A stretch of 64,000 bases of DNA from Aquatica leii (GCA_035610365.1 CM069432.1:225764532-225828531), one strand, 5' to 3'; positions 23,001 to 37,300 are shown, counted from the stretch's first letter. Program-made: numbers and translations. Notes: generated from the sequence alone by a model not told the origin.

Positions 23001-24720
23001 TTTTAAAAGTTTTAAGTCTCATGAAGAATAGAAATTTTTAAGTAAAACGCTAAAAGTCCGTCTTGTTTGGGTTTATACGTATGAAATTCAGTTTTACGTT
23101 TTTGTAAAGCCTTGATGATTGCACGAGTTTTGAGATTATAGTTGTTTTTTGACAGACTTTTAAGAAGATCTATAAGCGGTTTGAAGTTACCCAGTAAACA
23201 CGGATTGAAACTGTTACAGTCACAAAATTAAAACAGTTGTTTTATTACGTTGTTTCGTGTTAGTTCCATTTTGCTATCATTTACATGTAACTAACAGTGA
23301 ATAAATTGAAAGAGTTCCGATTTTTCACAGTCAGTTTTAAACCGTTTCAGTACTTGCAATTTTTATCCCATAATCAGCAACCGTTTAAAAACTGATTTAT
23401 TAAAACCGAATATTTTTTGAATAATTAGAATTGTTTAAAGATCGATTAAATAAGATTGAATTATTTTCAAAACAGTGAAATCGTTCTAGGAAAAATGAAT
23501 ACTTTGTGATTAGTCAGCATTAGTCGTTGCTATACTTTTGATTACTGTCGTCAACGCTTGCGCTGCAAATTGATATCTTTTCACTTGTTCGGTTGTAGTT
23601 TGATAAGTGATGCTGTGTGTACAATTACGAAATGGAACAATAAACGGTAAGTCGAAACATTTTATTATAATCCATAAATGTAATCGATATTATTATCATT
23701 TCTGTTCTTTATGTATCATGTTTTAATTTGTATAAAAAAATGTAAATTAACACACATGATTGCGTTAAGGTAGATTATTGCGTGAATCTGATGATACTTT
23801 AGGATTTATAATTACAGTTCAATTCTTCAAGTTTTCTATACGATTATGTACAGGTAAAGGTATTCACAGTGTTTTTATAACTTTCTAATGATTCCTAAAG
23901 TGATATTTATATTAAGTTTGTGTTGTTTTTGATTAAAAAAATGTAATTAATTTTGTGTAACTCTATGATTATGTAAAACTGATGCAGTTTTCGAAGCTTC
24001 CGTGAAAAGATCACATCCAGGAAAGTTGCAATATGTAAAAAACTCAATGTGATATTGTATTTAAAAATATTTATTGTGCAATAAAATTTGAAACGTGCAT
24101 TCGAAAATGTATTATTATATTATTGAAAGAATTGTTTTAGTTCATTATTGAAACAAAAAAATCATACATGTATCGATCATTTAGTATCAGTTCAAGAACG
24201 AAGCTTTTAAAACGTAAACCGAATGCAACAATTAGTTTGCAACAGATTTGAATTTAAAATACGGAAACTATACTGATTCAAATAAGTGAAACAGCGATGG
24301 ACTTATAGCTATTTTATTGCAGTTAGGTTTCTTTTATGTTTGAAGCAAGAGTGAATCATAAATTTTTTGTTTTGAAACTGTTACTAAACATTATCAATTC
24401 TGTGTTTACTGGGTAGTTACATGTGAGACAAAGAGTGGCGGTGGTTTTGGTTCATTATTGATTGTTGATGCAGGATTATCGTCCATGCCCTTGTCTTTGG
24501 GTAATATTTTGTATCTGTTAGTTGTTGTAACAGGATCACTTAACTAGTATGTTACAAGCTTTTGCTGGTTACGAACCTGCACGGCCAACTCCCAATAGTC
24601 GGAGAGAGGGGTAGGTTTTCTAGACAATAATGAAAAGATAATTAAGGGCGCCAGAGCTTATCCAAAAGTACGTCTGTCTGCTCACAACAGAAATGGTAAG
24701 TAATAAACTTGTAACTAGCT
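20020..24720 (-). mobile_element. Degraded Jockey-type non-LTR retrotransposon (LINE), split by an insertion
   Basis: Read right to left. ORF1 (gag) pieces include NRYKILPKDKG and PPPLFVSH (24540-24430), then, beyond the inserted element, a PRE_C2HC-like stretch and a CCHC zinc-knuckle string (QCAKCQRYGHTKNYC, about 22890-22790). ORF2 pieces follow: endonuclease with GDYNPKNPQWGPRL and NTKGRELL (about 22130-22050), and reverse transcriptase with TYADDTVILA (about 20670-20640). Thumb-region words are HVTFTT, HLDRRLTWRKHIF (20534-20349) and, further on, NELATQLAQ and PSDLPTRF near 20060. Stops and frameshifts are throughout. Domain order and motifs place it with Jockey-like LINEs. Confidence 0.8.
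23190..24413. mobile_element. 1,224-bp TA-flanked inverted-repeat element (non-autonomous) inside the LINE gag
   Basis: The ends are CCCAGTAAACAC (23190-23201) and its exact complement GTGTTTACTGGG (24402-24413), flanked by TA (23188-23189 and 24414-24415). Removing the element and one TA restores an open gag frame across the site (…HVT then NFKPL), which fixes the boundaries independently. No transposase is visible inside, so it is non-autonomous; the TA target suggests Tc1/mariner-type mobilisation. Words such as GAAACTGTTACAG and AAACCGTTTCAG recur near both ends and may be transposase binding sites. Confidence 0.8.
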
Positions 24721-25183
24721 GTTAAGTTCGTAACTGCTGAAAGAAACGAATAAAAGAGAAAAACTAAATCGTTAATAACAATTGCACTTTAATTACTCGA
24801 TCAAATATATCTATATCTTATATGTTTAAATATAGTCGAAATTAAATAGCCACATCTAAGCAGACGCTAGTGAGAATTACAACATCGAATCACAGTAGGA
24901 TAGGCAACTTACATGACATAAGTGAAGAACATGACGACGAATAGTTCGCAGTAAATATCGTTTACATAATTAGAAATATGGCATTAACGACAATAAGGCA
25001 AAATAATTAGTATAGCATTAACATTAAATTATCACAATAAACAAGCATAAACAGCATACGTAGTATAAGCAAATTTACTAACTAATGATATTACAATTAC
25101 GATAATCAGTACGAAGTTATGATTATTGTAAGTTTCGTGAGTAACCTCGTTGACGACGAAAGAAAATTTATAAAAACACTTAC

Positions 25184-25238
25184 CACCACATACAGGCGTT
25201 CTTTTTGTGCGTAGGAAGTACTTCCTTCGTCACGTATC
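25184..25238 (-). CDS. Candidate minus-strand exon, product unknown
   Basis: A 55-bp segment reads on the minus strand between an acceptor (AAAATTTCTTACAG) and a consensus donor (GTAAGTG). Two frames are open: one gives IRDEGSTSYAQKERLYVV, the other YVTKEVLPTHKKNACMW. It contains a GGAAGTACTTCC palindrome. No family was recognised. The surroundings (24720-25860) are a little GC-richer than average and hold no recognised element, so this could be a host exon or chance. Confidence 0.25.
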
Positions 25239-25904
25239 CTGTAAGAAATTTTAAGCACAATCCGTGTCAATCTAATAGCTCACGAAATCCAAATCTACAA
25301 AGTCATTACTTAAATTTTAAAATGTACACATAACACAAACCGAACGTCGGATGCTGTTATACCCTTTTCCTATGATTTAATTAATTCTAACAGTAGGCCT
25401 TAGCAATATTTAGAATCGTCCCAACACAATATTCGTCGAGGGTTATCTCTCGTCTTTCGGTATCGGATAGAATTCATGGGCCGGATGGTGGTAAGAATAG
25501 CCGGTGACGATACAAACACCCCACGATCGCAACGAAATCACAAACTTTCCCTGATGGGCTTTAAATTATAGCCAGAATGCCCTTATTTATTAGGTGACAC
25601 ATGGCGGGCTGCGGGAGTAAATTAGTTAATTAAGGAAACTACATAATTTCCATCGTGTCCCTAACACGTGGATGAATTTAGAGAACGAACTTTCACTCAC
25701 GCAGCCCTAGATATTACCCGTTACAATGTTAGAGTCAAAATACCGGAAGTCTCATCGGAATGACGTCTGCTCAATCCAACGTAACCCGATAGATGGCGTC
25801 AAGAAATATAAAAGCAACTTTTAATTAGACTGATATACAGAGTAATGCATTATTTAAATTTATGTACGTAACAAGTATTTTGCGTTTTGTTATTATGATA
25901 CAGT

Positions 25905-26110
25905 TTGCCATTCACTGTTTTTTTAAATCAGTAATGGCGGGAAGTTATGAGATATTTGTTGTTGAGATTGTTGCTGGTACTGCTGCAGCTGATGGTTTGT
26001 TTGGGATTGGCTACTATACATATTCACTTGTTGGATTGGTTGTGTGTGCTGGTTGTTGGGTTATGTGTATTTGTGATTTAGAATCATAATTGGGAGCCAC
26101 TGGTGTATAT
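25905..26110 (-). other. Thr/Pro/Ala-rich coding-like segment, unassigned
   Basis: On the plus strand an open frame (25862-26089) gives a hydrophobic, Val/Gly-rich peptide. The minus strand of the same DNA gives a polar stretch (QQPAHTTNPTSEY, then NKPSAAAVPATISTT) broken by stops, of the kind found in the N-terminal part of LINE gag proteins. It lies 1.2 kb upstream, in LINE orientation, of the LINE gag and may be its 5' continuation. Neither reading is secure. Confidence 0.25.
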
Positions 26111-26119
26111 GGCAATTGC

Positions 26120-29100
26120 ATGTGTTGGTTGAATGCAATTGTTAATAACTATTGAGTTGTTCATAATTGTAATACGATTAAGTGCGATGAGAATTTGAAA
26201 ATTTAAACGATTTAAAAATGAAATTAAATTTAAATATTTGTTTATTAGCCCGGCTCCGTATCTGGCCTTTCGGTCTTCACTTATTTAATACGATACTGAT
26301 ATCACAGGCGTTCGGAACAACCTTACTCTTTGTAAATCAAATGTAGACTAATAAGAAATAATTCAATCCTTGATGACAATCGAATTATCCATCATTGATT
26401 ATGATGTAAACTGGTGTTTTATTTATGTTATATGCCGTTGTAAGTAGGTAAGGTTAGTAATACAAAAGTTTAAATGTGAAAATTTTATATCACTTTTGAA
26501 TAAAATGAATAAAATAAAAACCGCTCACTCATTATCTTATTGAAATATGTAGTTGATGACAAAAGAAAAGAAAATGCCATTTGTCTATTGTCGGTTGCTG
26601 AACAAACAGTCATTATTTTTGTTACAGTTTATGCATAGCTAACATTTTATAGAAGACAAACCAGAAGATAAAAATAGGACACAGATTGTCCATTTTTTAC
26701 TTTCAAAAAAGATTTTAGCATGGATTAATGCGGCGACAGTAAAACAGGTGATTTGTCTTCTTGTTCAAATAATCAAAAATTACATTTTCCGTTATTAAAT
26801 AAACTTTGTTTTTCTTTGCCAACCACAAAAACTTGCGTACTTTCTTGTAAGCAGTTTTAGATTTTATTACCAACAATATTTCTTGCAATATATGTATTTT
26901 TTTTTAAATATTTTTGCGAATTTTAATTTTCGTTTAATTTTTTTAGTAGTTGGCCAACAAAAAAATATTTGTACGAAAACGTTTCAAGTTTTCGGTTACC
27001 AATGCTATTCGTTACGCTATAGAATTTTTTTAATTTGTTTCAATTAAATTTATTTTTAATTAATAAAAAAATAAAACTTATCTGTAACTTAAGAATAATT
27101 TTTGAAATGAATTCAATTTTGGTTAAGTTGTGTTTAAAATAATTTTAAAATATTAATTTTTTTAAATAGTTATTTCAAACATGTACAATGTAAATTTAAA
27201 AACAACGTAAATATTCAATAAGTAAATCAAATAATAAATATTTGTTATCATAACAACAAGCAAAAACGTATTTAATGTATTTATTTCAAATTTTTAAATA
27301 ATAATTATTCTACAGTAATATCTAAATAATACATTTAGCACTTGTTAACTTTTAAATTCTCAATAAACGTAAAATATACAAATACAAATGAAATATATTA
27401 TTTTTGAACAATTGTAGAAACGTGCGTTATTGGTTTTAGTGCTTCTTTCAAGAGTAAAACAATCAGAACGATTGAGAATTATTAAAGAAAGACGGTTGAG
27501 CAAACATATTTTTCTTTTTTTTTGTTTTAGTCGTTTATCGAACTAAAAGTTACTCTTTTTAATTGTATCATAAATATGGTTAAATAATAACTAAGCACGT
27601 AACAAAAGCATTTTCTGCTAAATGTATGTATAGACTTTATATATAAACATAATTCTTGTTAAATTTATATAAAATAATTTATTTTAAATAATAGATAATT
27701 GTGTTATTGCAGAAAATGTAACATACGTAATTTTGTCAAGGGTTGAAGCATTCAAAAAGCACTCAGGCTCGCTTTCAGTATACAATAATGTAAGCTTCTA
27801 TTCTCTATAACAACTGATAACGTTACTGCCATAAAGAAGTTCTGTAAGCATTAATATCCAAAGCCGCAGTCAGCCAAAATTTATAATTTTAATAGGGAAA
27901 CGCGATAGGACAATGGTAAACTCAGATAGCTGACAGTGCAAGTCCGAAAGAACCCCTCGATTCTAGAATGCTGATTGGTCGATAGGGTGATAGCGCAAGA
28001 CAAAAGCTACCTCTTATTGTTTATCGTGAAGTGTTTTATGTTGTATGAAAATCCGATATACAAAATTATGCAGCATTGCGGGACATATTTTCCAAGTCGA
28101 CCAACATTAGAACAGAGAATGCTTTAATATTCACAAAAAACTTTTTTTTTATTTAAAGAAAGACTTTTATTGCAATTGGCTTCGGGGCAAAATTACAATC
28201 ATACGTTGAGATAAGCTCTTCGTTTTACAATGATTCTCTAGCTATGCTGTAAGAGAAATAATAGCACTTGGATGCTTGAATAATGCAAGAATATTATGAA
28301 TCATCAACGTTCCCATTTTCGTTTCCCTGCAGCTCACATAATTATTCCGCAATTATATAAATTTCCTCTAGATGTTTCGTACTCTGCAAAAGCAAATAAT
28401 TTCAAAATACATTTTAGATGAATTCTGTTTTTTTTTCAACTTAAATCTTATAACCATGTATTTAAAATTAAAGTATTTTATTTGCACATTTTTTTATTTT
28501 AGTGAACGTAAATTAATATATGAAATTTTAACGTTAATGCCATTAAAAGGAATTAAGTTTCAAAACGAAGATAAAACATAAGTACAATTTTTTTAAATTA
28601 TCCAAACAGTTTAAACTTTTAGTAAGATGAAGAATAAGAAAGCAATCAAGTACGATGATCCTAACCTTTAAAGGCCTAAAGTGCATGAGATATTCATGTA
28701 GACGCATTGAATTGTAAAAGATTAGGGTGAATCGCCTACCCTGTTACATATGTATTTTCGGTTGAATTGTATGTTTACATGAATACTCTCATTCACACAC
28801 TTCAATGAATTTAAATACATACCTAAGAGGCACTATCCATAATTTGGTAAACACACTGTATACTCAAAGTAAATTTTTTATATACCTAATGCTCTATAAA
28901 AATGAAAGAGTAAATTACTTTTTTAACAAAAAGGACACGAAAGTCGTACCTATGCTAAGTTTTTGTTTTCGTCTAAAAGTGTAAAGTTCTGAACCGTATT
29001 GCATTATGCATCAAATGTGGAGTTCGATTAAATGAAATGAACTCTTTCCTTTCTCCCTAGTTTTAAAGTTTTAAATAAAACGTGTTTAAGAAATTTGTAA

Positions 29101-32100
29101 AAAATTGACACTTTAATTAAAGATTTATAGGAAAGTTCCAAAATGTATTTACAATTTTAATTGATTGATAATAGTTTTAAAAGTGGAGTTGGAAAGATAA
29201 TTGTTTTAATGAAATGACTACTACATTCTTGCTGTGTTTACAAGAAATTATAATGCAAATTGATAAAAGCAGTAGTTCATTCTATTGTATAGTTATCTTA
29301 AATTATAGCATGTCCCATTCCCGACTACTAAAAATACGTCGCTTTCATGATGAATAGAATTCAGAAAATGTCAATTTTTATTTCATAGTTTTTAAAAGCT
29401 TCCAATTTTTATATTCATAAACTAATATAATAACGAGTTAACTAACTACTTTTTACGATCAATAATATTAAGAAATTTTGAAGTTTTCATAATTAAGATT
29501 AACAATTGTAGCCGTGTTAAAATTAAACAAAACAATAAGAAAAGTGTTAAATGTAATTGTATATATTTGTATTGGTTACATACGTAACATATCTTCAATA
29601 GTCTGTGTTTTACCTTTAGACACAAGATATTACGCAACTATTCAATTTATCGAAATTATATCCCATAGCTATTGTGAGAAAGCTGAAAATGTTGCTATAT
29701 TGAATTTGGCTCGGAAATGTTTAAGTTAGGTTAGGCTTAGGCAAATTTAGTTTTAAATTATAACTGAGCAGTTTAATACATTGGCTAGCGGCTTTTGTTC
29801 AAGAAAATTTTTGATGTAATGAAAATAGTTGAAGAGCAAATAACGTAATTTCCAATCACTGTAACTTCAAACGTATTTGATCAACTACTTCGTTTACTTG
29901 CACGAGTCATTCTTTGTTATCCTTGGTTTTAGTTGTAAGGCAGATTCCAAAGGTGTTAATCAATTGATTTGAATCGTAAGGCTTCTGGAAGCTACCCACC
30001 GAGTATCCCCATTTACAAAGAAACAATAATGATTATACTAGGTTTATATCTTAGAGAAAGCCGTGTTATAGCCCCAAGAAACTCGCTATGAGGTTAGAGG
30101 TATTGAAATTAACAAGACGCAATTTTAGAATTTAATTTTACCTGAAAACACCAGGCAATTAACAAAATCGCTAATCCAGTTAGTACATTGAACAATTCAT
30201 CAGCACATTCAAATGTAGCGGATAGCGTCCTGATACAACCAAACGTCTCCTGAGATCACAAGTACGTAAATGGAGGAATTCCTTTTGGTCCGCGCTCCTT
30301 GTCCTCGTAAATGTTGTAAAAATACCCGTTACAAGACAGTGTAGGCGGCAAATGCATAAATAACGACATGTGACTGTCACTTTTGTGTTGTAAAAGTGGA
30401 AAAAATTTCAAAAAAGAATAAATACGAAATAACATTCAGATATTTTATTTGTAAGTAAACCGTCGAAAAGAACTGATTGTGAACCACAATACTTTTAAGT
30501 TCTTTTGCAAATTCCACGGACGAGAAAAATATAAGCAATGTTTTCTAACTTTAAAGTATCTGACGTATGTTCTATCTATTGAACCACATCAGATCTCAAT
30601 GACTTGATACGAAATTTGGATTTAACTAAAAAAATCACACATTTTGGGAGGCATGAAATCCTTTACATTCCGCTAAAAGAATCTTTTAAGATAGGTCCTT
30701 TTGCAACTTGGGACCAAAAATTTAAAAAAAAGTTAACTATAGTGCACGCTCACGGCAAAGTTACTAAAAGGTACCAAATGCGAGTTAAAAGTATATTAGC
30801 GCGCTATCTTACTTACATTGTGCAATTAGATGCGTATTTTAATTCGTAAACGTGCAAATCAACTTAAATATGTGATGCTAAGTAAATAAAATAAACGACT
30901 GCCATTTATTGTGGAACTGAAAGTCGCCAAGTGGTTTTATCAAAATCGCCAAGTTGTTATATGACTTTGTTTTTTTTTGTTTTTTTGTGTTGTGGAAATG
31001 AAACTTGTGTTTATTGTTTTTTTTTGATACATAATTAAGGAAAAAACCGATGTGAAAACAACTTAGAGAGAACTAATAACTGCGATATCGCCGACACGAG
31101 CTTGCAAACCTGGTGTATCGTTCGCAGCCGGGTTAATGGGCATCCAAGCATTGCAAATTTGAGTTTGAACTTAATTCGATATTTTATTATAGAATTTGTT
31201 TAATGTCACGTATTGATATAATGGCCATTTAAGTTTTTTTTTTATTCCTGTAAGAATTAAATGTGTTTACGTAAGAATTAATGATATTGTTTGAACTTAC
31301 ATATATTAACTGTAATAAACGAATTTAAGTGGATTGTTTTTATTTTTTCTAATTATCACGGATTTGTAAAGAGAATAAAAAAGTAATTCGTTTCAAAACA
31401 ATGCCAAATGAAAGTCAAGTAACCTTTTTAAACCTACTGGAGTATTTAAATAAAAAAAAAGTCATTTTGCATTTGATAAAATTATTTCCAAATGAATTTA
31501 TGACTCATAATTATTAAAAATATTTTAACTTTGGTGAATCGATAAAGTTGTTTAAGTTTTTCCTTATTAACCCTTTCTATACTAAGCTAGCCTGTGAAAT
31601 AAAAAGTACTGAAGATAAGTCGACTAGTACTACAGACAAAAGAATTTTAAAAAAAAAATTATTACAACAAACCTAAAAGTTTTAAATCAACAATAGTAAC
31701 TTTCGTTACAAGAAGAAAATTTGTAAAAAAAGATACATTATTTTAGACATAATAATAGTAAAATAATTGAATATTAATTCAATATCGTTGCATAATAATT
31801 ATTATTAAAGGTAAATAGAATTTTATTTTAGCGGCATTATAAACTAATCAGCACAAATTCCCGCATAAAGTACAAGGTCTAACAACGGTCTAATCTAAGA
31901 CAAAGAAGTTCTTCTCACTATGTATATTTTGTAACATGTTGACCTGACGTTTCATCGCTGTTGTTCGTGTCGTTTATGTTCACTGGATATACTTCTAAAA
32001 CGCGTAGAATAACTAATTTTCATAAAAACGAGTTTTGTTATATAATTTCAAGTACATTAAAAAAGTCAAAATAAAATTTATTTTTGTTGCCGGATTGCAT

Positions 32101-33667
32101 AAATATAAATATCTAGTAAATGTATAAATAGTTAGACTACTTCAGTTTTTTCATAAACATGACGCCACGAAATAAAAGTTTGTGGGATATTAATGCGTTT
32201 TTAGAATAAATACTCAAATTATTGTTTTTCAGTTGCGTATTTATTTTAGTTCTGATTAATGATTATTGCTATTGTAGAAAATGCTCTTATATGGTCCCTT
32301 TTACACTAGAAAATAGGTAGCGATTACAGTTAAATTTACTTATTTGTTCCTTGATTAATATAAGTTCCAATTACCAAGCAATCAATTAGCTATGAGAATC
32401 GTACTAATAATTTTGTATCGAAATATTTTTATTAAAGTGACACTCGGATGTCAATAAATTGATAGCAATGCTGAATTAAAACACAATCAAGATTTATGAT
32501 GATTAAACATATTTACAATGTTAACATAAATGGCTACTTGGGTATATACTAAAAATATAATAAACAAAATAAATAAACTGCAAATTAACAACATAACATA
32601 ACTCTCGTAAAACAATGAAGCATTACTTCAAGTCCAACTGTTTCTCTTTCTAATGGTTAATTTGCAAGCTATGGTGTACATTTTCTTTCTCTTTCATACC
32701 GGTGAATTTCGGTTAATTAATGCCAATCCCGTATCAGTGGTGCCTTTTTTTGTGGTAATTCGGATTATTGAAACTGGTAGCAACTAGAACTCAATGAGAT
32801 TTTGCATGTAAGTTTGAACAATCACGTTTAATTTTAGTGAAACTTTGACCTCGTGTACTTAATTAAAATGTAGTTACTGCGGTGTAAATAAAGAAAATGC
32901 GGCGTAGTACTAGAAAAAAAATTAATTAAGTACAAGTTAATTAGACCACAAATCAAATTAGGATGACGTTTTCTATAGTTTTCCAAAATCGCGAATGAGC
33001 CTTAGACTTATCCATGAAGATGGATGAATAAAATGTAATAAAATGAACTTTAATAAATAATTACGAAGCATCTAACACAATGCGGTAACAAAACAAACGT
33101 TTGGACCATTTGCTTAAGTCACAGATAAAGAGTTACATAAAGTTGCTGTCGAACATGAGTAAAATGACTCGATGATTTTTGCGGCATGAGAAACTCAGGT
33201 TTAGATGGTTGCAGTGATCGGTAATTGTTCAATCAGCGGTTGCATCAAATCGTCTAGGTATAAGCGGCAGTCGTTATTTAAATGGTAAATACACTGTTAA
33301 TTTTTAGCTTGACAGGTTTTAAAATTGGTACCGTCGCGCGCGTCGACTTGGCGTTGGCGGGATTTACGTGTATGGGGTAAACTCCACGCACAATTTCTAA
33401 ATTTGTTTAAAATTGTAGATTTTAATTCCGTCTTTTTTACAACAATAAAAGTAATCTTATAAAACAAAGTTTACTAGAATTTGACCAAAAACATTTTTAT
33501 TAATTTTTTTAATTACGTTGGACCACAAACGGTATACTAATAATAATGATAAAATTTTAGTTGTCACAAAACAAGAAATTATACGACATAATTAAAATTA
33601 ATAATCGGAAAGAATCTAAATTATTGTCCTATTTATACAATTTAAAAGAAATTATAACAGTATTGCA
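26120..33667. other. Long intergenic stretch
   Basis: No gene or element recognised over about 7.5 kb. Short frames without family resemblance occur at 28372-28581, 29514-29729 (both plus), 30180-30380 (minus, in a GC-richer patch) and 30604-30849 (plus, 81 residues, basic). A CpG cluster (CGTCGCGCGCGTCGAC, with GGCGTTGGCGGG nearby) lies at about 33331-33361 and could mark a regulatory site. Everything else is AT-rich with many homopolymer runs. Confidence 0.45.
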
Positions 33668-33688
33668 TTAACCTTCTCAGCCTCGGGT

Positions 33689-33706
33689 GGGGTGAGTTCT
33701 CATCCC
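33689..33706. repeat. Subterminal palindrome 1 of piggyBac family A
   Basis: GGGGTGAGTTCTCATCCC, an imperfect dyad 17 bp inside the left end. It resembles the motifs at 33872-33887 and 37680-37699 and may be a transposase binding site. Confidence 0.5.
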
Positions 33707-33871
33707 AGTTCGAACTTTTTTGCTTGAATTTTTTGTAATAGCCGTTTTATCCGGTTCATATCTTGTTACATTGTTCTTTGTATTTTTAGTTACTTGTTAA
33801 ATCAGAAAATAGTCACAACCAGTTAACGGTTTTTCAGATATTTTTGAAAATTGATAGCGATGCGCTGACCA

Positions 33872-33887
33872 GGTGTGAATTCACACC
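33872..33887. repeat. Subterminal palindrome 2 of piggyBac family A
   Basis: GGTGTGAATTCACACC, a perfect 16-bp palindrome 200 bp inside the left end, related to the other two. Confidence 0.55.
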
Positions 33888-34362
33888 ACGTGGTATTAGG
33901 TGGGATATACCTATTGGATGCTGTTTTGTCAAGTTTTTTCGATATTCTTTATTGCGGTTCTTTATATGATCACTGAAGTACCAGATTACATCGTTTGGTA
34001 CTTTATGTGTAAAGTAATTAGCATAGAAAGTTCAAGTACTACTCTAATTACCTATCAATCACGCTGAAAGGCAGTAATTAACTCATTAGAGTTATTCATA
34101 TTTGGAAAGTTATACTGTTGTCATTAGAAATTCCTTAGAATTCCTTAAATTAGAAAGTCGTTTTCAAAAAGGATTATTTTACAAAAGTAATTACAGGTCA
34201 CTACGGAATGTGATGATTATCCCATTAAGCTAATAAAAGTTTGGAAAAATATTTCTTCTTGAAGGGTATAAATACATGTAAGTGTACTACTGGTATTTAT
34301 ACTTACTCCTGATTTATCAGTTTAAAGTCTGTGCAAAGGTGTGTTTTAATTGCTTTTGGACG

Positions 34363-37300
34363 ATGGCTAATCAAGTTCAATTTCGAACCCGAAGGATTAT
34401 TGAATATATACACTTCTCAAAAGTCTTATATAATATTTCATATATTTTTCATTATTTACGGATGAGTAATTAGAGAACTGTTTGGATCCCGATTTGAATT
34501 TGACGGAGTTAGAGGAATCTTTAGAAACTGAAGATAATTTTGAAAGATTTTAGAAGACGATGACGAAATTACAGTGAAACGATGAAAACGAGGGAATTTC
34601 AAACGACGTCCAAGATATGTTTATTGCTAAAGATGACACAATTTGGCTGAAGGAGTCCTTCAACCGAAAACGACAGCGATCGAAAAACACAATTACTGTT
34701 CGTACTGGTGTTCCTGTCCAAGTACCTAAGTCCATCAGTATGGCAAAAGTGTTCAAGTTATTTATTTTTTCCTGATATGGCGAATGAAATAGTAAACTTC
34801 ACAAATCAACGAGGTGCTTTTAAAACTGATTATCGTAATAATATGGTAGATGATATGATTTGGAAGGATGTCGACAATACTAAAATATATGCCTTTATTG
34901 GTATGTGCTAGAGTTCTAAAGGCTAATCGTGAGCTCATTCGGATACTGTAGCAAGATGATTCCTGTTCCCATCGTCAAATTTTCTTGACAACAATACCCC
35001 GAAGAAGATTTTCCCAAATTTCCAGTTGGATAAGATTTGACGATAAAGACACAAGGCTAACGAGAAGAACAACAGACAAATTAGCACCTATACGAATTGT
35101 AGCTGAAATCTTCATAAAGAACTGTGAAATGGATTACAACTCAGGATAACACTTGACAGTAGAATAACAACTGGTGCCGTTTTATGGTAGATGTCCTTTC
35201 AGAGTCTACATGAAGAGTAAGTCTGCCCAGTACGGTATAAAAATTTGGATTTTCGCTGACGCAGAGACTTCTTACTGAAAAAACTTGCAAATCTATTTGG
35301 GAAAAGAAGGAAATGTACCTGAACCAAACCAAGGCAAGAAGATTTAGTTTCGTGTTTGGGTCCTGGATACGGGGTTACGACAGACAACTTTTTTACTTTT
35401 TTAGAGGCTGAGGAGTTACTAGACCGCAAACTTACAGTGTGTGGAACACTCAAGAAAAATAAAGCCTTCATACCTGCAGATTTTTTGAAACAACGTCCTG
35501 TGCATTCTTCAATTTATGCGTATCAACCACAGGTTACCATCTCACACAGCAAAAGTTAACCACAACTGCAGTAATATTGCTAATTAATAACTATTTTTTT
35601 ACTACACTTTTGTTACATTACTGCAAAAACACGTTCTTGAAGGTAAAAAAAAGTATATTACACATTTCTAAGCTAGTTATTTTGAAAATAATAGTAATGT
35701 TACTTAGTTTGTACTTTAATATGTTGTGTAAAAGTAGTATGAACAATAAACATCTGAGAAACGTATAAAAATATATATATTACGGCTTTTAATCTTTGCT
35801 AAAGAAATGAAATTGTAAACTTTCTCAAATAGAGATACAAATTGGATATAATCTGTTAAGTTTAGTATATGTTTACTATTTACATCCAGATAACAGTAAT
35901 ATTTAGTTGTTTTATTTTATTGACTTAACAATGTGGAATGGAAATTAGAATTTTTACACTAATTTCTAGTAAGTAAATTTTGTTATATTAATTTGGTGTT
36001 AGATAAAACTTAAATTTGTTACGATACTTTTGATTTCATCATTTCATGACAACTTTGTGTTTTATGTAAAAATAGTATAATATTAAAAACGTGTAGTAAG
36101 TATAGTAGACAAGTCTCACCTAGTTACGACGCAAAATAAATGACATGTGATATAATGCTATATAACCCATAAATTAAAATTACAATGTTATTCCATTTAC
36201 AGGTAAGTATACATATATTGAATTATTGTTAAATAGAGGTTTAAAACAACAGACAAGAAAAGCATACTTATCGCACGCCTTTGCGTGAGTCGTAACAGAA
36301 CATTTTTGTAGTTGCATACAATTTTCTATAATTATGTTCACTTTTTTGCAAAATCCAATGGTAAGCAACGCACAGGTACGTACCTAACGGTAATATCTCG
36401 CTTTAGTGTCAATATACTCAACCAAGTATTTGCTTCAAGTCCTTTCACAAAAAAGCAAATTTATTCATAGAGATGTACAACTGTACTACCTGTTAGTAAA
36501 AATGATTTTTATAACCAATATCATCACAAGAAGTAACTATTACATTACTATTTGCATAGAATACGTTAATCATTCTTTGACAATTTTGTAGCGTTTTCCT
36601 AACCATTTTTTAGTCTTTATGGTTATATTTGGTAACGTATGCATGTGCTTCTTTAAGCACTATAAAGTTGACTAACAGGAACGAGAACTTAACTGTAGAT
36701 ACAACAAAAAAGTTCTTTTTTGTTACTATAATGGTACCATACCAATTATAAAGTAACATAAAGATCACTTAATAGTGACTATTTGTTTACAATTTTAGTG
36801 ACATTCTGTACTATTTGGTAACTTAATGCAAACTGTTTTATTACATTTTTGTACTAAGTTACGTGTATTTAGTTACTATATCGTTAAGAAATAGTTAAAA
36901 TTTGCTGTGTGGGATAGTATCGTATGTTTCAAAGAAAAACAATTGCGTTATTTTGCTATCATGTGAACATCGCGATGGTATGGTTACGGAAGAAGAGCAC
37001 AAGAAACCGAAGAATATATCTCACTATAATAATACTAAGGGCGCAGTTGATACACTGAATAAGATGATGGCAGAATATGATTGCAATATACAATCAAAAA
37101 GGTGGCCAGTCGTCTTCTTTATGAATTTTATCGACGTTGCTGCAGTTCACAGTTTTGTTTTATGGAGAAATATGAACCCAGATGGGACATCAGGGTGCCG
37201 CCACAAAAGACGATTGTCCTTTTGGAATTGGGAAAAAAATTAGTAGAACCCCAATGACAAGGAGGATTAGTAACCCTGTCATACGCCCCAGGCTAGCTAG

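Noticed and set aside
25862-26089. Plus-strand hydrophobic 75-residue frame
   Set aside because: Composition comes from GT-rich DNA; the minus strand gives a more plausible polar, Thr/Pro-rich reading.
35531-36917. Spliceosomal intron in the piggyBac transposase
   Set aside because: Possible GT and AG sites near the ends would not keep the frame, whereas excision at the inverted-repeat ends does.
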